Shown here: positions 20,459 through 26,156 of the stretch, piece after piece | How positions within the stretch are numbered: the stretch's first letter is position 1 | How the letters are laid out: every line of letters begins with the position of its first letter | Source of the DNA: a virus | Direction: 5' to 3' (one strand) | Length of the DNA stretch: 38,932 nucleotides | Virus record (IMG/VR): IMGVR_UViG_3300032242_001769 | Location: 1-38,932 of that record | Made by a program: the position numbers and the translations under genes | Notes under the pieces: generated by a model | Told to the model about the DNA's origin: nothing | What the model saw: only the letters and a program-made list of their open reading frames with translations | The model's database searches: none

Positions 20459-20487
20459 ATTATAGCGTCTTATTGCACTGTTGTCAA
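20459..20487 (-). promoter_or_regulatory. Sigma-70 promoter, perfect consensus, rrn-like leader
   Basis: TTGACA, 17-bp spacer, TATAAT; heads the tRNA-Leu(TAA)/Ile/Tyr/Asp group. Confidence 0.88.
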
Positions 20488-20530
20488 CAAGTTTTTAATA
20501 TTTCTTTTGGTGCTCTAATGCAGAATCGAA

Positions 20531-21124
20531 CTACGATAATTTTAATCCTCTAGATGCCCGACCGTTGCCTTTATTCCTGCCCTTCCAAGTTGGAGTTATT
20601 GCATGACAATTTGGACATAATAATCTAACATTTGACGGCAAATTATTAGCTGCGTTTCCATCTATGTGATCAACTTCTAATGTAATTTTTAATCCTTGCC
20701 ATTCATTGATTCCACATTGACTACACCCGTTATATTTTTTATAGAGAATACCGTGTATAGTGCCTCTTGTTGATATTTCACCGTTATCAAACTTTTCTTG
20801 AGTAATATTTTTAGTGAATAAACCCATGCAAGTTTGATTACAGAACTTTTTCTTTTTATAAGGCAGTGTTAAATGTTCAGAGTTGCAAGTTAAACAATTC
20901 CATTTGACGTGTTCTGTCCTTAATAAATTGTTGTATGTTGCTGAGCAAGTATGATTACAAAAAATATTTTTCCTATTTAAATAGCCTATAATTAAATTAC
21001 AATGTTTACACTTTTTTGGATTTTCATTATACGCTAAAATTCTAGCATTCTTTTTTTGTTCTGTAACTAGTTTACTTTGTTCACCACCTAATTTTCCAGA
21101 TTCTGCTTTGGAATGTTTTTGCAC
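20531..21124 (-). CDS. HNH endonuclease, free-standing homing-type
   Basis: 197 residues from a GTG start with AGGGG 6 nt upstream. Two Cys-rich zinc-ribbon modules (CKHCN...CNHTC and CLTCNS...CNQTC) precede an HNH domain: CSQCG, LEVDHIDGNAANN with the catalytic His, and VRLLCPNCHA. Such genes cut intronless alleles and spread into phage genomes, commonly between tRNA or other genes. The GTG lies in one arm of an inverted repeat with a late-type promoter between the arms. Confidence 0.9.
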   Translation of the reverse strand: MQKHSKAESGKLGGEQSKLVTEQKKNARILAYNENPKKCKHCNLIIGYLNRKNIFCNHTCSATYNNLLRTEHVKWNCLTCNSEHLTLPYKKKKFCNQTCMGLFTKNITQEKFDNGEISTRGTIHGILYKKYNGCSQCGINEWQGLKITLEVDHIDGNAANNLPSNVRLLCPNCHAITPTWKGRNKGNGRASRGLKLS

Positions 21125-21160
21125 TTAAAACCCCTTTTATTTTATTTATGTTATAAGTGC
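21121..21160 (-). promoter_or_regulatory. Start-codon hairpin enclosing a late-type promoter
   Basis: Arms GCACTTA / TAAGTGC (7 bp). The second contains the GTG start of the HNH gene, and CATAAATA (21143-21150) lies between the arms. Only transcripts from upstream would carry both arms. Confidence 0.65.
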
Positions 21161-21176
21161 GAAAAGTTATATTTAT

Positions 21177-21253
21177 TGGTGCCGATGAGAGGAGTTGAAC
21201 CTCTGACCTCATTCATACCAAGAATGTGCAACTACCATCTGTGCTACATCGGC
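21177..21253 (-). tRNA. tRNA-Thr(GGT)
   Basis: Anticodon loop TTGGTAT, T-loop TTCAACT, encoded CCA. Confidence 0.92.
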
Positions 21254-21273
21254 ATTAAACTATAAGAGCGAAT

Positions 21274-21349
21274 TGGCTCCTCGACCTGGGCTCGAACCAG
21301 GGACCTACGGATTAACAGTCCGGCGCTCTACCGACTGAGCTATCGAGGA
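21274..21349 (-). tRNA. tRNA-Asn(GTT), copy 1
   Basis: Clean cloverleaf, anticodon loop CTGTTAA, T-loop TTCGAGC, discriminator G, encoded CCA. Confidence 0.95.
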
Positions 21350-21356
21350 ATATACT

Positions 21357-21581
21357 TTATTCTGCTGTACTAGCTGTGCCAGTATCGTTTGTTACATAAC
21401 TCGCACCTTGTGGACGAGGGCCATTGCGATCAGACTTAGTAGACTTTGGAACAATCGCTGCCGCCAATTCTGCTTGGATCATCATTCGTTTCCAACCATC
21501 GCGCTGTTCTTTATTTTTGATGCTACCCAAAAGGTTTTTAGTAGCGTTACTCATCTTATATGTCTTTGTTGGTTTTAACAT
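21357..21581 (-). CDS. Small basic phage protein, 74 aa
   Basis: MLKPTKTYKMSNATKNLLGS begins a 74-residue Lys/Arg-rich protein with a helical centre (GWKRMMIQAELAAAIVP) and a low-complexity Thr/Ser/Ala tail. AGAGAAG precedes the ATG. It resembles short phage proteins of unknown role. It sits between two tRNAs with 7- and 19-base gaps. Confidence 0.72.
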   Translation of the reverse strand: MLKPTKTYKMSNATKNLLGSIKNKEQRDGWKRMMIQAELAAAIVPKSTKSDRNGPRPQGASYVTNDTGTASTAE

Positions 21582-21600
21582 TTCTTCTCTTTTTAAAATT

Positions 21601-21691
21601 TGGTGGAAGGCTAGGGAATCGAACCCTATGACCAGCTCATCACTGATCTACACCTTAGCAGGGTGCTGCATTACCGGCCTGCCCGCCTTCC
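21601..21691 (-). tRNA. tRNA-Ser(GCT)
   Basis: Class II, anticodon loop CTGCTAA, T-loop TTCGATT, encoded CCA. Confidence 0.94.
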
Positions 21692-21699
21692 TATAAACT

Positions 21700-21728
21700 A
21701 TTATACTGTACTTATTGCACGGTGTCAA
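21700..21728 (-). promoter_or_regulatory. Sigma-70 promoter, perfect consensus
   Basis: TTGACA, 17-bp spacer, TATAAT, ending 8 bases before tRNA-Ser(GCT). Confidence 0.88.
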
Positions 21729-21743
21729 CAAGTATTTAAAAAC

Positions 21744-21858
21744 TGGTACGGCTGGTAGGTCTTGAACCTACAAGAACACCATGACTATGTCCTGTGCCCC
21801 GTCCCCATTCTATGCTATGAGCATAGCGGGAGGTCTTCCATATTCCACTCACAGCCGC
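21744..21858 (-). tRNA. Oversized tRNA with anticodon CAT (Met or Ile2)
   Basis: 115 nt. Acceptor GCGGCTG/CAGCCGT and T-arm GTAGG-TTCAAGA-CCTAC with CCA are normal. The anticodon arm is CTATG-CTCATAG-CATAG, but the region before it is lengthened (CCCG, able to pair with CGGG downstream) and the variable region is about 38 bases. The anticodon assignment is by eye. Confidence 0.65.
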
Positions 21859-21864
21859 AAGTAT

Positions 21865-21893
21865 ATTATATACTTATCGACGGTATGTGTCAA
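21865..21893 (-). promoter_or_regulatory. Sigma-70 promoter, perfect consensus
   Basis: TTGACA, 17-bp spacer, TATAAT, immediately before the oversized CAT tRNA. Confidence 0.88.
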
Positions 21894-21902
21894 CAGTTAT
21901 TT

Positions 21903-21977
21903 TGGTCTCGCCTGCAGGAATCGAACCCACATTCACAGGGTAGAAGCCTATTGTATTGTCCATTATACGAAGGCGAG
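21903..21977 (-). tRNA. tRNA-Arg(TCT), copy 1
   Basis: Anticodon loop CTTCTAC, acceptor CTCGCCT/AGGCGAG, T-loop TTCGATT, encoded CCA. Confidence 0.92.
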
Positions 21978-21983
21978 ATTATG

Positions 21984-22057
21984 TGGTAGTTCCTGAAAGA
22001 ATCGAACTTTCATCTTCGCCAAGTCAAAGCAGTGTTCTACCATTAAACTAAGGAACT
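21984..22057 (-). tRNA. tRNA-Val(GAC)
   Basis: Anticodon loop TTGACTT, T-loop TTCGATT, encoded CCA; weak anticodon stem with two G-U pairs and a C-A mismatch. Confidence 0.88.
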
Positions 22058-22058
22058 G

Positions 22059-22133
22059 TGGTCTCGCCACCAAGGATCGAACTTGGATCAAAAGTTTAGG
22101 AAACTTCTATTCTATCCATTGAACTACAGCGAG
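22059..22133 (-). tRNA. tRNA-Arg(CCT)
   Basis: Anticodon loop TTCCTAA, T-loop TTCGATC, encoded CCA. Its 5' end touches the plus-strand late promoter of the next mini-gene. Confidence 0.92.
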
Positions 22134-22140
22134 ATAAATA
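22133..22140 (+). promoter_or_regulatory. T4-type late promoter element
   Basis: GATAAATA followed by TTTTT and the GTG start: a leaderless arrangement on the strand opposite to the tRNAs. Confidence 0.7.
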
Positions 22141-22145
22141 TTTTT

Positions 22146-22310
22146 GTGAGAATATACGAAAACCTTACACCAAGTGGACTACACTTTCGCTTATCATATG
22201 ATAGTGGCGTATGTTGTATTATGGTTCAGGATTTGTATGATAACACATACTTTGAAATGCAATATTTCACCGATGTTAATAGAGCGTTGCGCTTTATCAA
22301 TAACTTATAA
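22146..22310 (+). CDS. Leaderless plus-strand mini-gene, 54 aa
   Basis: 54 residues from a GTG start (reads M/VRIYENLTPSGLHFRLSYDS), ending FTDVNRALRFINNL; a strand-rich fold with a C-terminal helix. The frame fills the space between two minus-strand tRNAs. The late promoter element ends 5 bases before the GTG, so there is no room for a Shine-Dalgarno site. Function unknown. Confidence 0.7.
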   Translation: MRIYENLTPSGLHFRLSYDSGVCCIMVQDLYDNTYFEMQYFTDVNRALRFINNL

Positions 22311-22312
22311 AT

Positions 22313-22387
22313 TGGCGGGTCCTGAGAGGATCGAACTCCCACCCTCTGGTTCGAAGCCAGAGATGATATCCATTTCACCAAAGACCC
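22313..22387 (-). tRNA. tRNA-Arg(TCG)
   Basis: Anticodon arm TCTGG-CTTCGAA-CCAGA, T-loop TTCGATC, discriminator G, encoded CCA. It shares one base with the stop codon of the upstream gene. Confidence 0.93.
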
Positions 22388-22833
22388 TAAACTGTTGAAG
22401 CAATATATTCGTAATTTACAGTTTCAACATTTTCACGGAATACAATAGCACCGTTCTTTAGATGAAATCGTCTTGCCATTGCTGTCGGTGGACTCAATGT
22501 AACAAACCTTTTGATATTGGGCTTGTTTTCCTTAATGTGTGATACTGCATTAAAAATTAATGTACGACCTGCACCTGGAACATAACTCCATATTGTATAA
22601 AATATAGCAACATCAGGTTCACTACTTTCAGAAAACAATTCTTGTTCTGTTGTAGGGATACGATCTTGATAACTTACACAGGTAATTGCTTTAACATTAC
22701 CTTCTTCATCACGATATACAAAGATATCTTTATTAAGGCCAATCCTACTTATGTTAGGAATAGATGGACGAACAGGATCTTCTTTTAAGAAGTTGAAAAA
22801 ATTATCAGTGTCAGATTTGATTAGGTGTAGCAT
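22387..22833 (-). CDS. GNAT-fold acetyltransferase-like phage protein
   Basis: 148 residues. The pattern RDEEGNVKAITCVSYQD, FYTIWSYVPGAGRTLIFNAV and ARRFHLKNGAIVFRENVETVNY follows the strand-helix order of acyl-CoA N-acyltransferases, with PGAGR at the place of the acetyl-CoA loop. Recognisable as a family common in T4-like cyanophages; substrate unknown. ACAGG precedes the ATG by 5 nt. Confidence 0.72.
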   Translation of the reverse strand: MLHLIKSDTDNFFNFLKEDPVRPSIPNISRIGLNKDIFVYRDEEGNVKAITCVSYQDRIPTTEQELFSESSEPDVAIFYTIWSYVPGAGRTLIFNAVSHIKENKPNIKRFVTLSPPTAMARRFHLKNGAIVFRENVETVNYEYIASTV

Positions 22834-22893
22834 AAATGCCTGTGGTAGTTATAACTGTACTTATCTAATTAGTACATAAATGTTTAAAAAACT

Positions 22894-22969
22894 TGGTAGA
22901 AGCGGTCGGACTCGAACCGACGATAGACACCGTATGAAGGTGGCGCATTAGCCGCTATGCTACGCTTCC
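22894..22969 (-). tRNA. tRNA-Met(CAT), elongator type
   Basis: Anticodon loop TTCATAC, perfect acceptor GGAAGCG/CGCTTCT (one G-U), T-loop TTCGAGT, encoded CCA. An Ile2 (lysidine) identity cannot be excluded. Confidence 0.9.
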
Positions 22970-22995
22970 ATATAACTACACCTTGAAATCAAATA

Positions 22996-23571
22996 TCAAG
23001 CAGTCTTTACAGACATCCAAGAAGTGCCTGGAGCAGACACATTAGTCAGTAATTCGTGAACTGCTTTTGCTACTGGTGGATAGCCAAAATCGTGGCCACT
23101 AATAACTCCACCAATTTTTACCTTAGGTAGCCAAGCAATAATATCTGCCTTAACATTATCATAATCGTGTGATGCATCGATAAACACAAGATCCAAGCTA
23201 TTGTCATCATATGTAGCGGCAGCTGGCACACTGGCCATTCTAACCGCTCTATAATGACCTTCAGCAGGTTTCATGTTTGCAGTAAACACTTCAAATAGTC
23301 TTTTATTAACTACATCAGCATCTTCAAAGCCTTGGCCTTCTTGATGTTCTTCACTGCCTAACCAAGTATCCACACAATCAAATTGTATGCCTTTATTACT
23401 GTTTGCACATTCTACAGCCATGTATGCACTACTACGACCTTTGTATGATCCTACCTCCACAAAGTGGGCAGGGCCTTGTACTCGGTCTACCATGGATTTA
23501 TAAAATAGTATGTCGCCGTGTTCAAAAAAACCGGGAACATTTTGCCAGAAATGATTTAAAGTTGTTGTCAT
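22996..23571 (-). CDS. Class I SAM-dependent methyltransferase, Methyltransf_24 type
   Basis: 191 residues from the ATG at 23571. The SAM-binding motif is HFVEVGSYKGRSSAYM (37-52), followed by CVDTWLG and the conserved LVFIDASHDYD (about 127-137) and GGVISGHDF. This family methylates small molecules or sugars and commonly occurs in glycan clusters. CATAAATA ends 5 bases before the ATG, so a leaderless late message is likely. Confidence 0.85.
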   Translation of the reverse strand: MTTTLNHFWQNVPGFFEHGDILFYKSMVDRVQGPAHFVEVGSYKGRSSAYMAVECANSNKGIQFDCVDTWLGSEEHQEGQGFEDADVVNKRLFEVFTANMKPAEGHYRAVRMASVPAAATYDDNSLDLVFIDASHDYDNVKADIIAWLPKVKIGGVISGHDFGYPPVAKAVHELLTNVSAPGTSWMSVKTA

Positions 23572-23576
23572 AAAAA

Positions 23577-23584
23577 TATTTATG
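23577..23584 (-). promoter_or_regulatory. T4-type late promoter element
   Basis: CATAAATA, then TTTTT, then ATG. CATAAA and TTTATG are also complementary, a weak 6-bp hairpin over the start. Confidence 0.68.
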
Positions 23585-23599
23585 CGTACATAATGTACA

Positions 23600-23681
23600 C
23601 CATATAGAAACACATTTATTTCGTTATCCCACCTCTAGAAAGATATATGGGGCGCCTTAGCACTAATGTGTTTATATATGG
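23600..23681 (-). repeat. Hairpin cassette, ACACACT family
   Basis: 17-base arms CCATATAGAAACACATT and AATGTGTTTATATATGG (one mismatch). The first arm on the minus strand begins with the CCA of the tRNA-like element at 23679. Confidence 0.65.
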
Positions 23682-23761
23682 AATCCATTGTGTGTAGGGC
23701 ATCGAAACCTACATTCGGCCCCATAACGGGCCTTTCTTACCACTTAGAAGAACACGGACTC
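23679..23761 (-). tRNA. Aberrant tRNA-like element
   Basis: Acceptor GAGTCC/GGATTC and a D-arm TTCT/AGAA are visible. The anticodon stem GGCCC/GGGCC has a 6-base loop (GTTATG), the T-loop is enlarged (GTAGG...CCTAC with 9 bases), and three bases are extra in the acceptor. No anticodon can be assigned. Confidence 0.4.
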
Positions 23762-23809
23762 TTGGGGTCATGACTCCCCAATATGGACAGGGTAATTACT
23801 CCTGTTTTT

Positions 23810-23910
23810 ACCATATGTAAACACACTACCAGTCCCCGGGATTCGAACCCGCTTCTCTTATAGTTTACCACGACTTTTACGGTCGGGCAAGTAATGTGTT
23901 TGCATATGGT
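23810..23910 (-). repeat. Hairpin cassette with T-arm, ACACACT family
   Basis: 20-base arms ACCATATGTAAACACACTAC and GTAATGTGTTTGCATATGGT (two mismatches). Inside, on the minus strand, CGAC-CGTAAAA-GTCG and CGGG-TTCGAAT-CCCG hairpins follow each other. The outer arm starts at the ACCA of tRNA-Lys(TTT). Confidence 0.68.
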
Positions 23911-23982
23911 GGATCCACTCGGATTCGAACCGAGAATTTACAGGGTAAAAGCCTGATGTTATAGCCGTTTAACTATGAATCC
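23907..23982 (-). tRNA. tRNA-Lys(TTT)
   Basis: Anticodon loop CTTTTAC, acceptor GGATTCA/TGGATCC, T-loop TTCGAAT, encoded CCA. Confidence 0.94.
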
Positions 23983-24115
23983 CATATATGGTCCCTCCAC
24001 TCAGAGTCAAACTGAGCCTTCTCGGATTAAGAGTCCGGTATGCTATCGAAACATCTTGAAGGGGTTGTGCATATTAAAATTGTCTTTAATGTGCCAACCC
24101 TAGACCATATACGGG
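23980..24115 (-). repeat. Inverted-repeat frame around tRNA-Lys(CTT)
   Basis: 14-base arms TCCCATATATGGTC and GACCATATACGGGA (one mismatch). The 3' arm includes the GACCA end of tRNA-Lys(CTT) and the first bases of tRNA-Lys(TTT). Confidence 0.6.
23989..24063 (-). tRNA. tRNA-Lys(CTT)
   Basis: Anticodon loop CTCTTAA, T-loop TTTGACT (T replaces the usual C56), encoded CCA. A 15-bp imperfect hairpin (GGGTTG...CAACCC) lies directly upstream and would compete with the acceptor. Confidence 0.88.
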
Positions 24116-24182
24116 ATCTAAAGTTGACACTATAGTTTACGAGATTTTCGTTTCATATAGTACCTTCTTTGTTTATGTGCTA

Positions 24183-24211
24183 ATTATAACACCGTTGTTA
24201 GTTGTTGTCAA
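24183..24211 (-). promoter_or_regulatory. Sigma-70 promoter, perfect consensus
   Basis: TTGACA, 17-bp spacer, TATAAT, inside the end of the 132-codon gene; drives the two tRNA-Lys genes. Confidence 0.88.
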
Positions 24212-24596
24212 CTGTTTCGTATCCTAAGTCTACTCTTTCGCTGTAGTATCCGTTGGATTCACCTAGCCACCTTACATCCACATAACCCTTACGAGTTGCA
24301 AACTTGTAAAATGTCCAAGTACCTGATTCACTAAACTCTTTGTCTGCGGTGTTAAGCAAATCAAATACATTGCTGGTTTCTTCTGCCATTAGAAGTGGTA
24401 CTCCTACTAGGTCAGACAAGTCGCCTACAACATCTTCAATGCGAACATGTTCGCAACAATCTTGTGAGTGAAAAAACACATAGCGTTCTACATCGTTTTC
24501 AAAGATTAATTCTGAACCTGTTTCAGTTACAGAAGTAAAAACTTTGCCAACCATATCTGCTATGTTGACTCTATTTCTATAATCATAATATGACAT
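24198..24596 (-). CDS. Hypothetical phage protein (DUF7448-like)
   Basis: 132 residues. GKVFTSVTETGSELIFENDV, then FFHSQDCCEHVRIEDVVGD and a beta-rich C-terminus (WTFYKFATRKGYVDVRWLGESNG) fit a family found in many phages that I associate with DUF7448; function unknown. AAGGA lies 8 nt before the ATG, 20 bases after the CCA of tRNA-Phe. Confidence 0.78.
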   Translation of the reverse strand: MSYYDYRNRVNIADMVGKVFTSVTETGSELIFENDVERYVFFHSQDCCEHVRIEDVVGDLSDLVGVPLLMAEETSNVFDLLNTADKEFSESGTWTFYKFATRKGYVDVRWLGESNGYYSERVDLGYETVDNN

Positions 24597-24615
24597 TACA
24601 TATCCTTTCTATAAA

Positions 24616-24691
24616 TGGTGCAACCTGTAGGAATCGAACCTACTTCAATACCGCTTCAAGATACCGCTATGACCACATCAGCTAAAGTTGC
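24616..24691 (-). tRNA. tRNA-Phe(GAA)
   Basis: Anticodon loop TTGAAGC, acceptor GCAACTT/AGGTTGC, T-loop TTCGATT, encoded CCA. Confidence 0.92.
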
Positions 24692-24698
24692 ATTAAAT

Positions 24699-24790
24699 TG
24701 GCGGAAAGCAGAGGAGTCGAACCCCATCCCATTTCTGAGAACCCAGTTTTCAAGGCTGGTCGCAGGACCAACCCCGCTGCATTACTTTCC
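24699..24790 (-). tRNA. tRNA-Ser(TGA)
   Basis: Class II, D-stem GCAG/CTGC, anticodon loop CTTGAAA with a C-A pair at the loop base, T-loop TTCGACT, discriminator G, encoded CCA. Confidence 0.9.
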
Positions 24791-24797
24791 ATAAAAT

Positions 24798-24873
24798 TGG
24801 TGCCCCAGTCCGGAATCGAACCGACTTCTCCTGCTTACAAAACAGGACCTCATCCATTAAAGGTTTCAAGGGC
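24798..24873 (-). tRNA. tRNA-Thr(TGT), copy 2
   Basis: Anticodon loop TTTGTAA, D-stem ACCT/AGGT, T-loop TTCGATT, encoded CCA; one T-T mismatch in the acceptor. Confidence 0.88.
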
Positions 24874-24881
24874 GATATACT

Positions 24882-24958
24882 TGGTACCCCGTGTCTGATT
24901 CGAACAGACAGCCAACTCCTTTTGAGAGAATCCGCACTACCAATTAGCGTAACGGGGC
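24882..24958 (-). tRNA. tRNA with Leu anticodon CAA but short variable loop
   Basis: Anticodon loop CTCAAAA, acceptor GCCCCGT/ACGGGGT, T-loop TTCGAAT, encoded CCA. Leu tRNAs are normally class II; here the variable region is only about 4-5 bases, so the amino acid is uncertain. Confidence 0.78.
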
Positions 24959-24962
24959 ATAT

Positions 24963-25117
24963 AGGTTTTTGAGAGACCAACTATCTTTCTCAAGGACTCA
25001 TTGGCTTGTCTCGAATAAGAGAGTTTATACAACCTTGTACAGTTCTACTGGTGTGTCACGCATCAGCACAATGCGCTAGAATACAAGGGACTCAATCCTA
25101 TCGTCTATCTCAAAACT
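24963..25117 (-). ncRNA. Structured spacer element after tRNA-Pro
   Basis: Closed by GTTTTGAGA / TCTCAAAAAC next to the CCA of tRNA-Pro(TGG). Inside, CCTTGTA-TTCTA pairs with TAGAA-CTG-TACAAGG, enclosing a CGCAT/ATGCG hairpin. No ORF. Confidence 0.55.
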
Positions 25118-25193
25118 TGGTCTCCCATGAAGGACTCGAACCTTCGATTTCCTCGTTCCAAACAAGGAGGCATAGCCGCTAGCCCAATGAGAG
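25118..25193 (-). tRNA. tRNA-Pro(TGG), copy 2
   Basis: Anticodon loop TTTGGAA, acceptor CTCTCAT/ATGGGAG, T-loop TTCGAGT, encoded CCA. Confidence 0.93.
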
Positions 25194-25200
25194 ATAAAAC

Positions 25201-25278
25201 TGGAGTAGGGAGCCGGATTCGAACCGGCGGTTTTGCGGATTTGCAATCCACTGCATTGGGCCACTCTGCCACCCCTAC
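25201..25278 (-). tRNA. tRNA-Cys(GCA)
   Basis: Anticodon arm GTGGA-TTGCAAA-TCCGC, T-loop TTCGAAT, discriminator T, encoded CCA. Confidence 0.94.
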
Positions 25279-25288
25279 ATATAGCTAA

Positions 25289-25358
25289 CATAGCCGGAGG
25301 AGTCGAACCTCTCTAGTCGGCAATGACTAACTGTCTATGCCCGTAACCCTACTGCTAT
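25289..25358 (-). tRNA. Aberrant tRNA-like element
   Basis: Acceptor ATAGCAG/CGGCTAT, T-arm GAGG-TTCGACT-CCTC. The anticodon region is an interrupted stem (GGCA..GAC-AGTTA-GTC..TGCC) with a 5-base loop, and no CCA is encoded. The D-loop and 3' half resemble tRNA-Ala at 25363 (GGGTTACGG, GACTAGA). Confidence 0.45.
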
Positions 25359-25362
25359 AAAT

Positions 25363-25437
25363 TGGTGGAAGCCGAGGGAATCGAACCCTTCTAGTCACGA
25401 TCCTTGCAAAAGAACGCCGTAACCCATTACTGCCCCC
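25363..25437 (-). tRNA. tRNA-Ala(TGC), copy 2
   Basis: Anticodon loop TTTGCAA on a stem with one T-T mismatch, T-loop TTCGATT, encoded CCA; irregular D-arm. Confidence 0.8.
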
Positions 25438-25505
25438 ATTATAGAAACACACTTCATGGATGAACCCACGTGTCTCCTTACGGATAGAGTATGTTTCTAT
25501 AATGG
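25436..25505 (-). repeat. Hairpin cassette, ACACACT family
   Basis: 19-base arms CCATTATAGAAACACACTT and GAGTATGTTTCTATAATGG (two mismatches) join the CCA of tRNA-Asn to the first two bases of tRNA-Ala. The loop contains GGGTTCATCC, a T-arm-like sequence. Confidence 0.68.
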
Positions 25506-25578
25506 CTCCATCTGTTGGATTCGAACCAACCTCTTCCGGTTAACAGCCAGGGGTACTCACCGAGAATACTAAGATGGA
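25503..25578 (-). tRNA. tRNA-Asn(GTT), copy 2
   Basis: Anticodon loop CTGTTAA, T-loop TTCGAAT, discriminator G, encoded CCA. Confidence 0.92.
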
Positions 25579-25585
25579 ATAAAAT

Positions 25586-25661
25586 TGGCGCCATGGACGG
25601 GAATCGAACCCGCCTTGGTCGGATAGACAATCCGTTGCCCTACCCAGAGGACTACCATGGC
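25586..25661 (-). tRNA. tRNA-Asp(GTC), copy 3
   Basis: Anticodon loop TTGTCTA, T-loop TTCGATT, discriminator G, encoded CCA; very similar to copy 1. Confidence 0.95.
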
Positions 25662-25667
25662 ATAAAT

Positions 25668-25743
25668 TGGGGTGTTAGATGGGGAACGATCCCATACTAT
25701 CGCTTTCACAGAGCAATGTGCAGACCACTACACTACTAACACC
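25668..25743 (-). tRNA. tRNA-His(GTG)
   Basis: Anticodon loop CTGTGAA. An extra 5' G faces C73, the His identity pair. The T-loop is ATCGTTC rather than TTCRANY. Encoded CCA. Confidence 0.9.
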
Positions 25744-25749
25744 ATAAAC

Positions 25750-25823
25750 TGGCAGGCGCATTAGGGATCGAACCTAAACTAACAGAGTCAAAGTCTGTTG
25801 TGCTACCATTACACAATGCGCCA
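25750..25823 (-). tRNA. tRNA-Gln(TTG)
   Basis: Anticodon loop CTTTGAC, open 1-72 position (T x T) and discriminator G, as favoured by GlnRS. T-loop TTCGATC, encoded CCA. Confidence 0.92.
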
Positions 25824-25830
25824 ACAATTT

Positions 25831-25904
25831 TGGTTCCTCCAACAAGAATCGAACTTGTAATGACCGGTTATCAGCCGATTGTTATACCATTTAACTATAG
25901 AGGA
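25831..25904 (-). tRNA. tRNA-Ile(GAT)
   Basis: Anticodon loop CTGATAA, acceptor TCCTCTA/TGGAGGA, T-loop TTCGATT, encoded CCA. Confidence 0.94.
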
Positions 25905-25909
25905 ATATT

Positions 25910-25984
25910 TGGTGCGCCCGGATGGAATCGAACCACCATTACTAAGTTCGTAGCCTAGAGTATTATCCATTATACTACGAGCGC
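25910..25984 (-). tRNA. tRNA-Arg(ACG)
   Basis: Anticodon loop CTACGAA; A34 would need TadA editing to inosine. T-loop TTCGATT, encoded CCA. Confidence 0.92.
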
Positions 25985-25990
25985 AAATTT

Positions 25991-26065
25991 TGGAAGAGCT
26001 ACGGGGAATCGAACCCCGCTTACCAGGATGAAAACCTAGTGTCCTAACCGATAGACGATAGCTCC
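25991..26065 (-). tRNA. tRNA-Glu(TTC), copy 1
   Basis: Anticodon loop TTTTCAT, T-loop TTCGATT, encoded CCA, G-U at 1-72. Confidence 0.93.
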
Positions 26066-26072
26066 ATAAACT

Positions 26073-26147
26073 TGGCGGTCCCAGGGGGTAACGATCCCCC
26101 TCCTCAGCAGTGACAGTGCTGTGTGCGTCCATGAACACCTTGAGACC
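26073..26147 (-). tRNA. tRNA-Asp(GTC), copy 4, odd T-loop
   Basis: Anticodon arm CAGCA-CTGTCAC-TGCTG and discriminator G with encoded CCA. The T-loop is ATCGTTA on a GGGGG/CCCCC stem, the same unusual type as in tRNA-His. Confidence 0.85.
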
Positions 26148-26156
26148 TAAAACTTT

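Noticed and set aside
25809-26138. 109-codon minus-strand frame across several tRNAs
   Set aside because: It covers four complete tRNA genes and has no ribosome-binding site.
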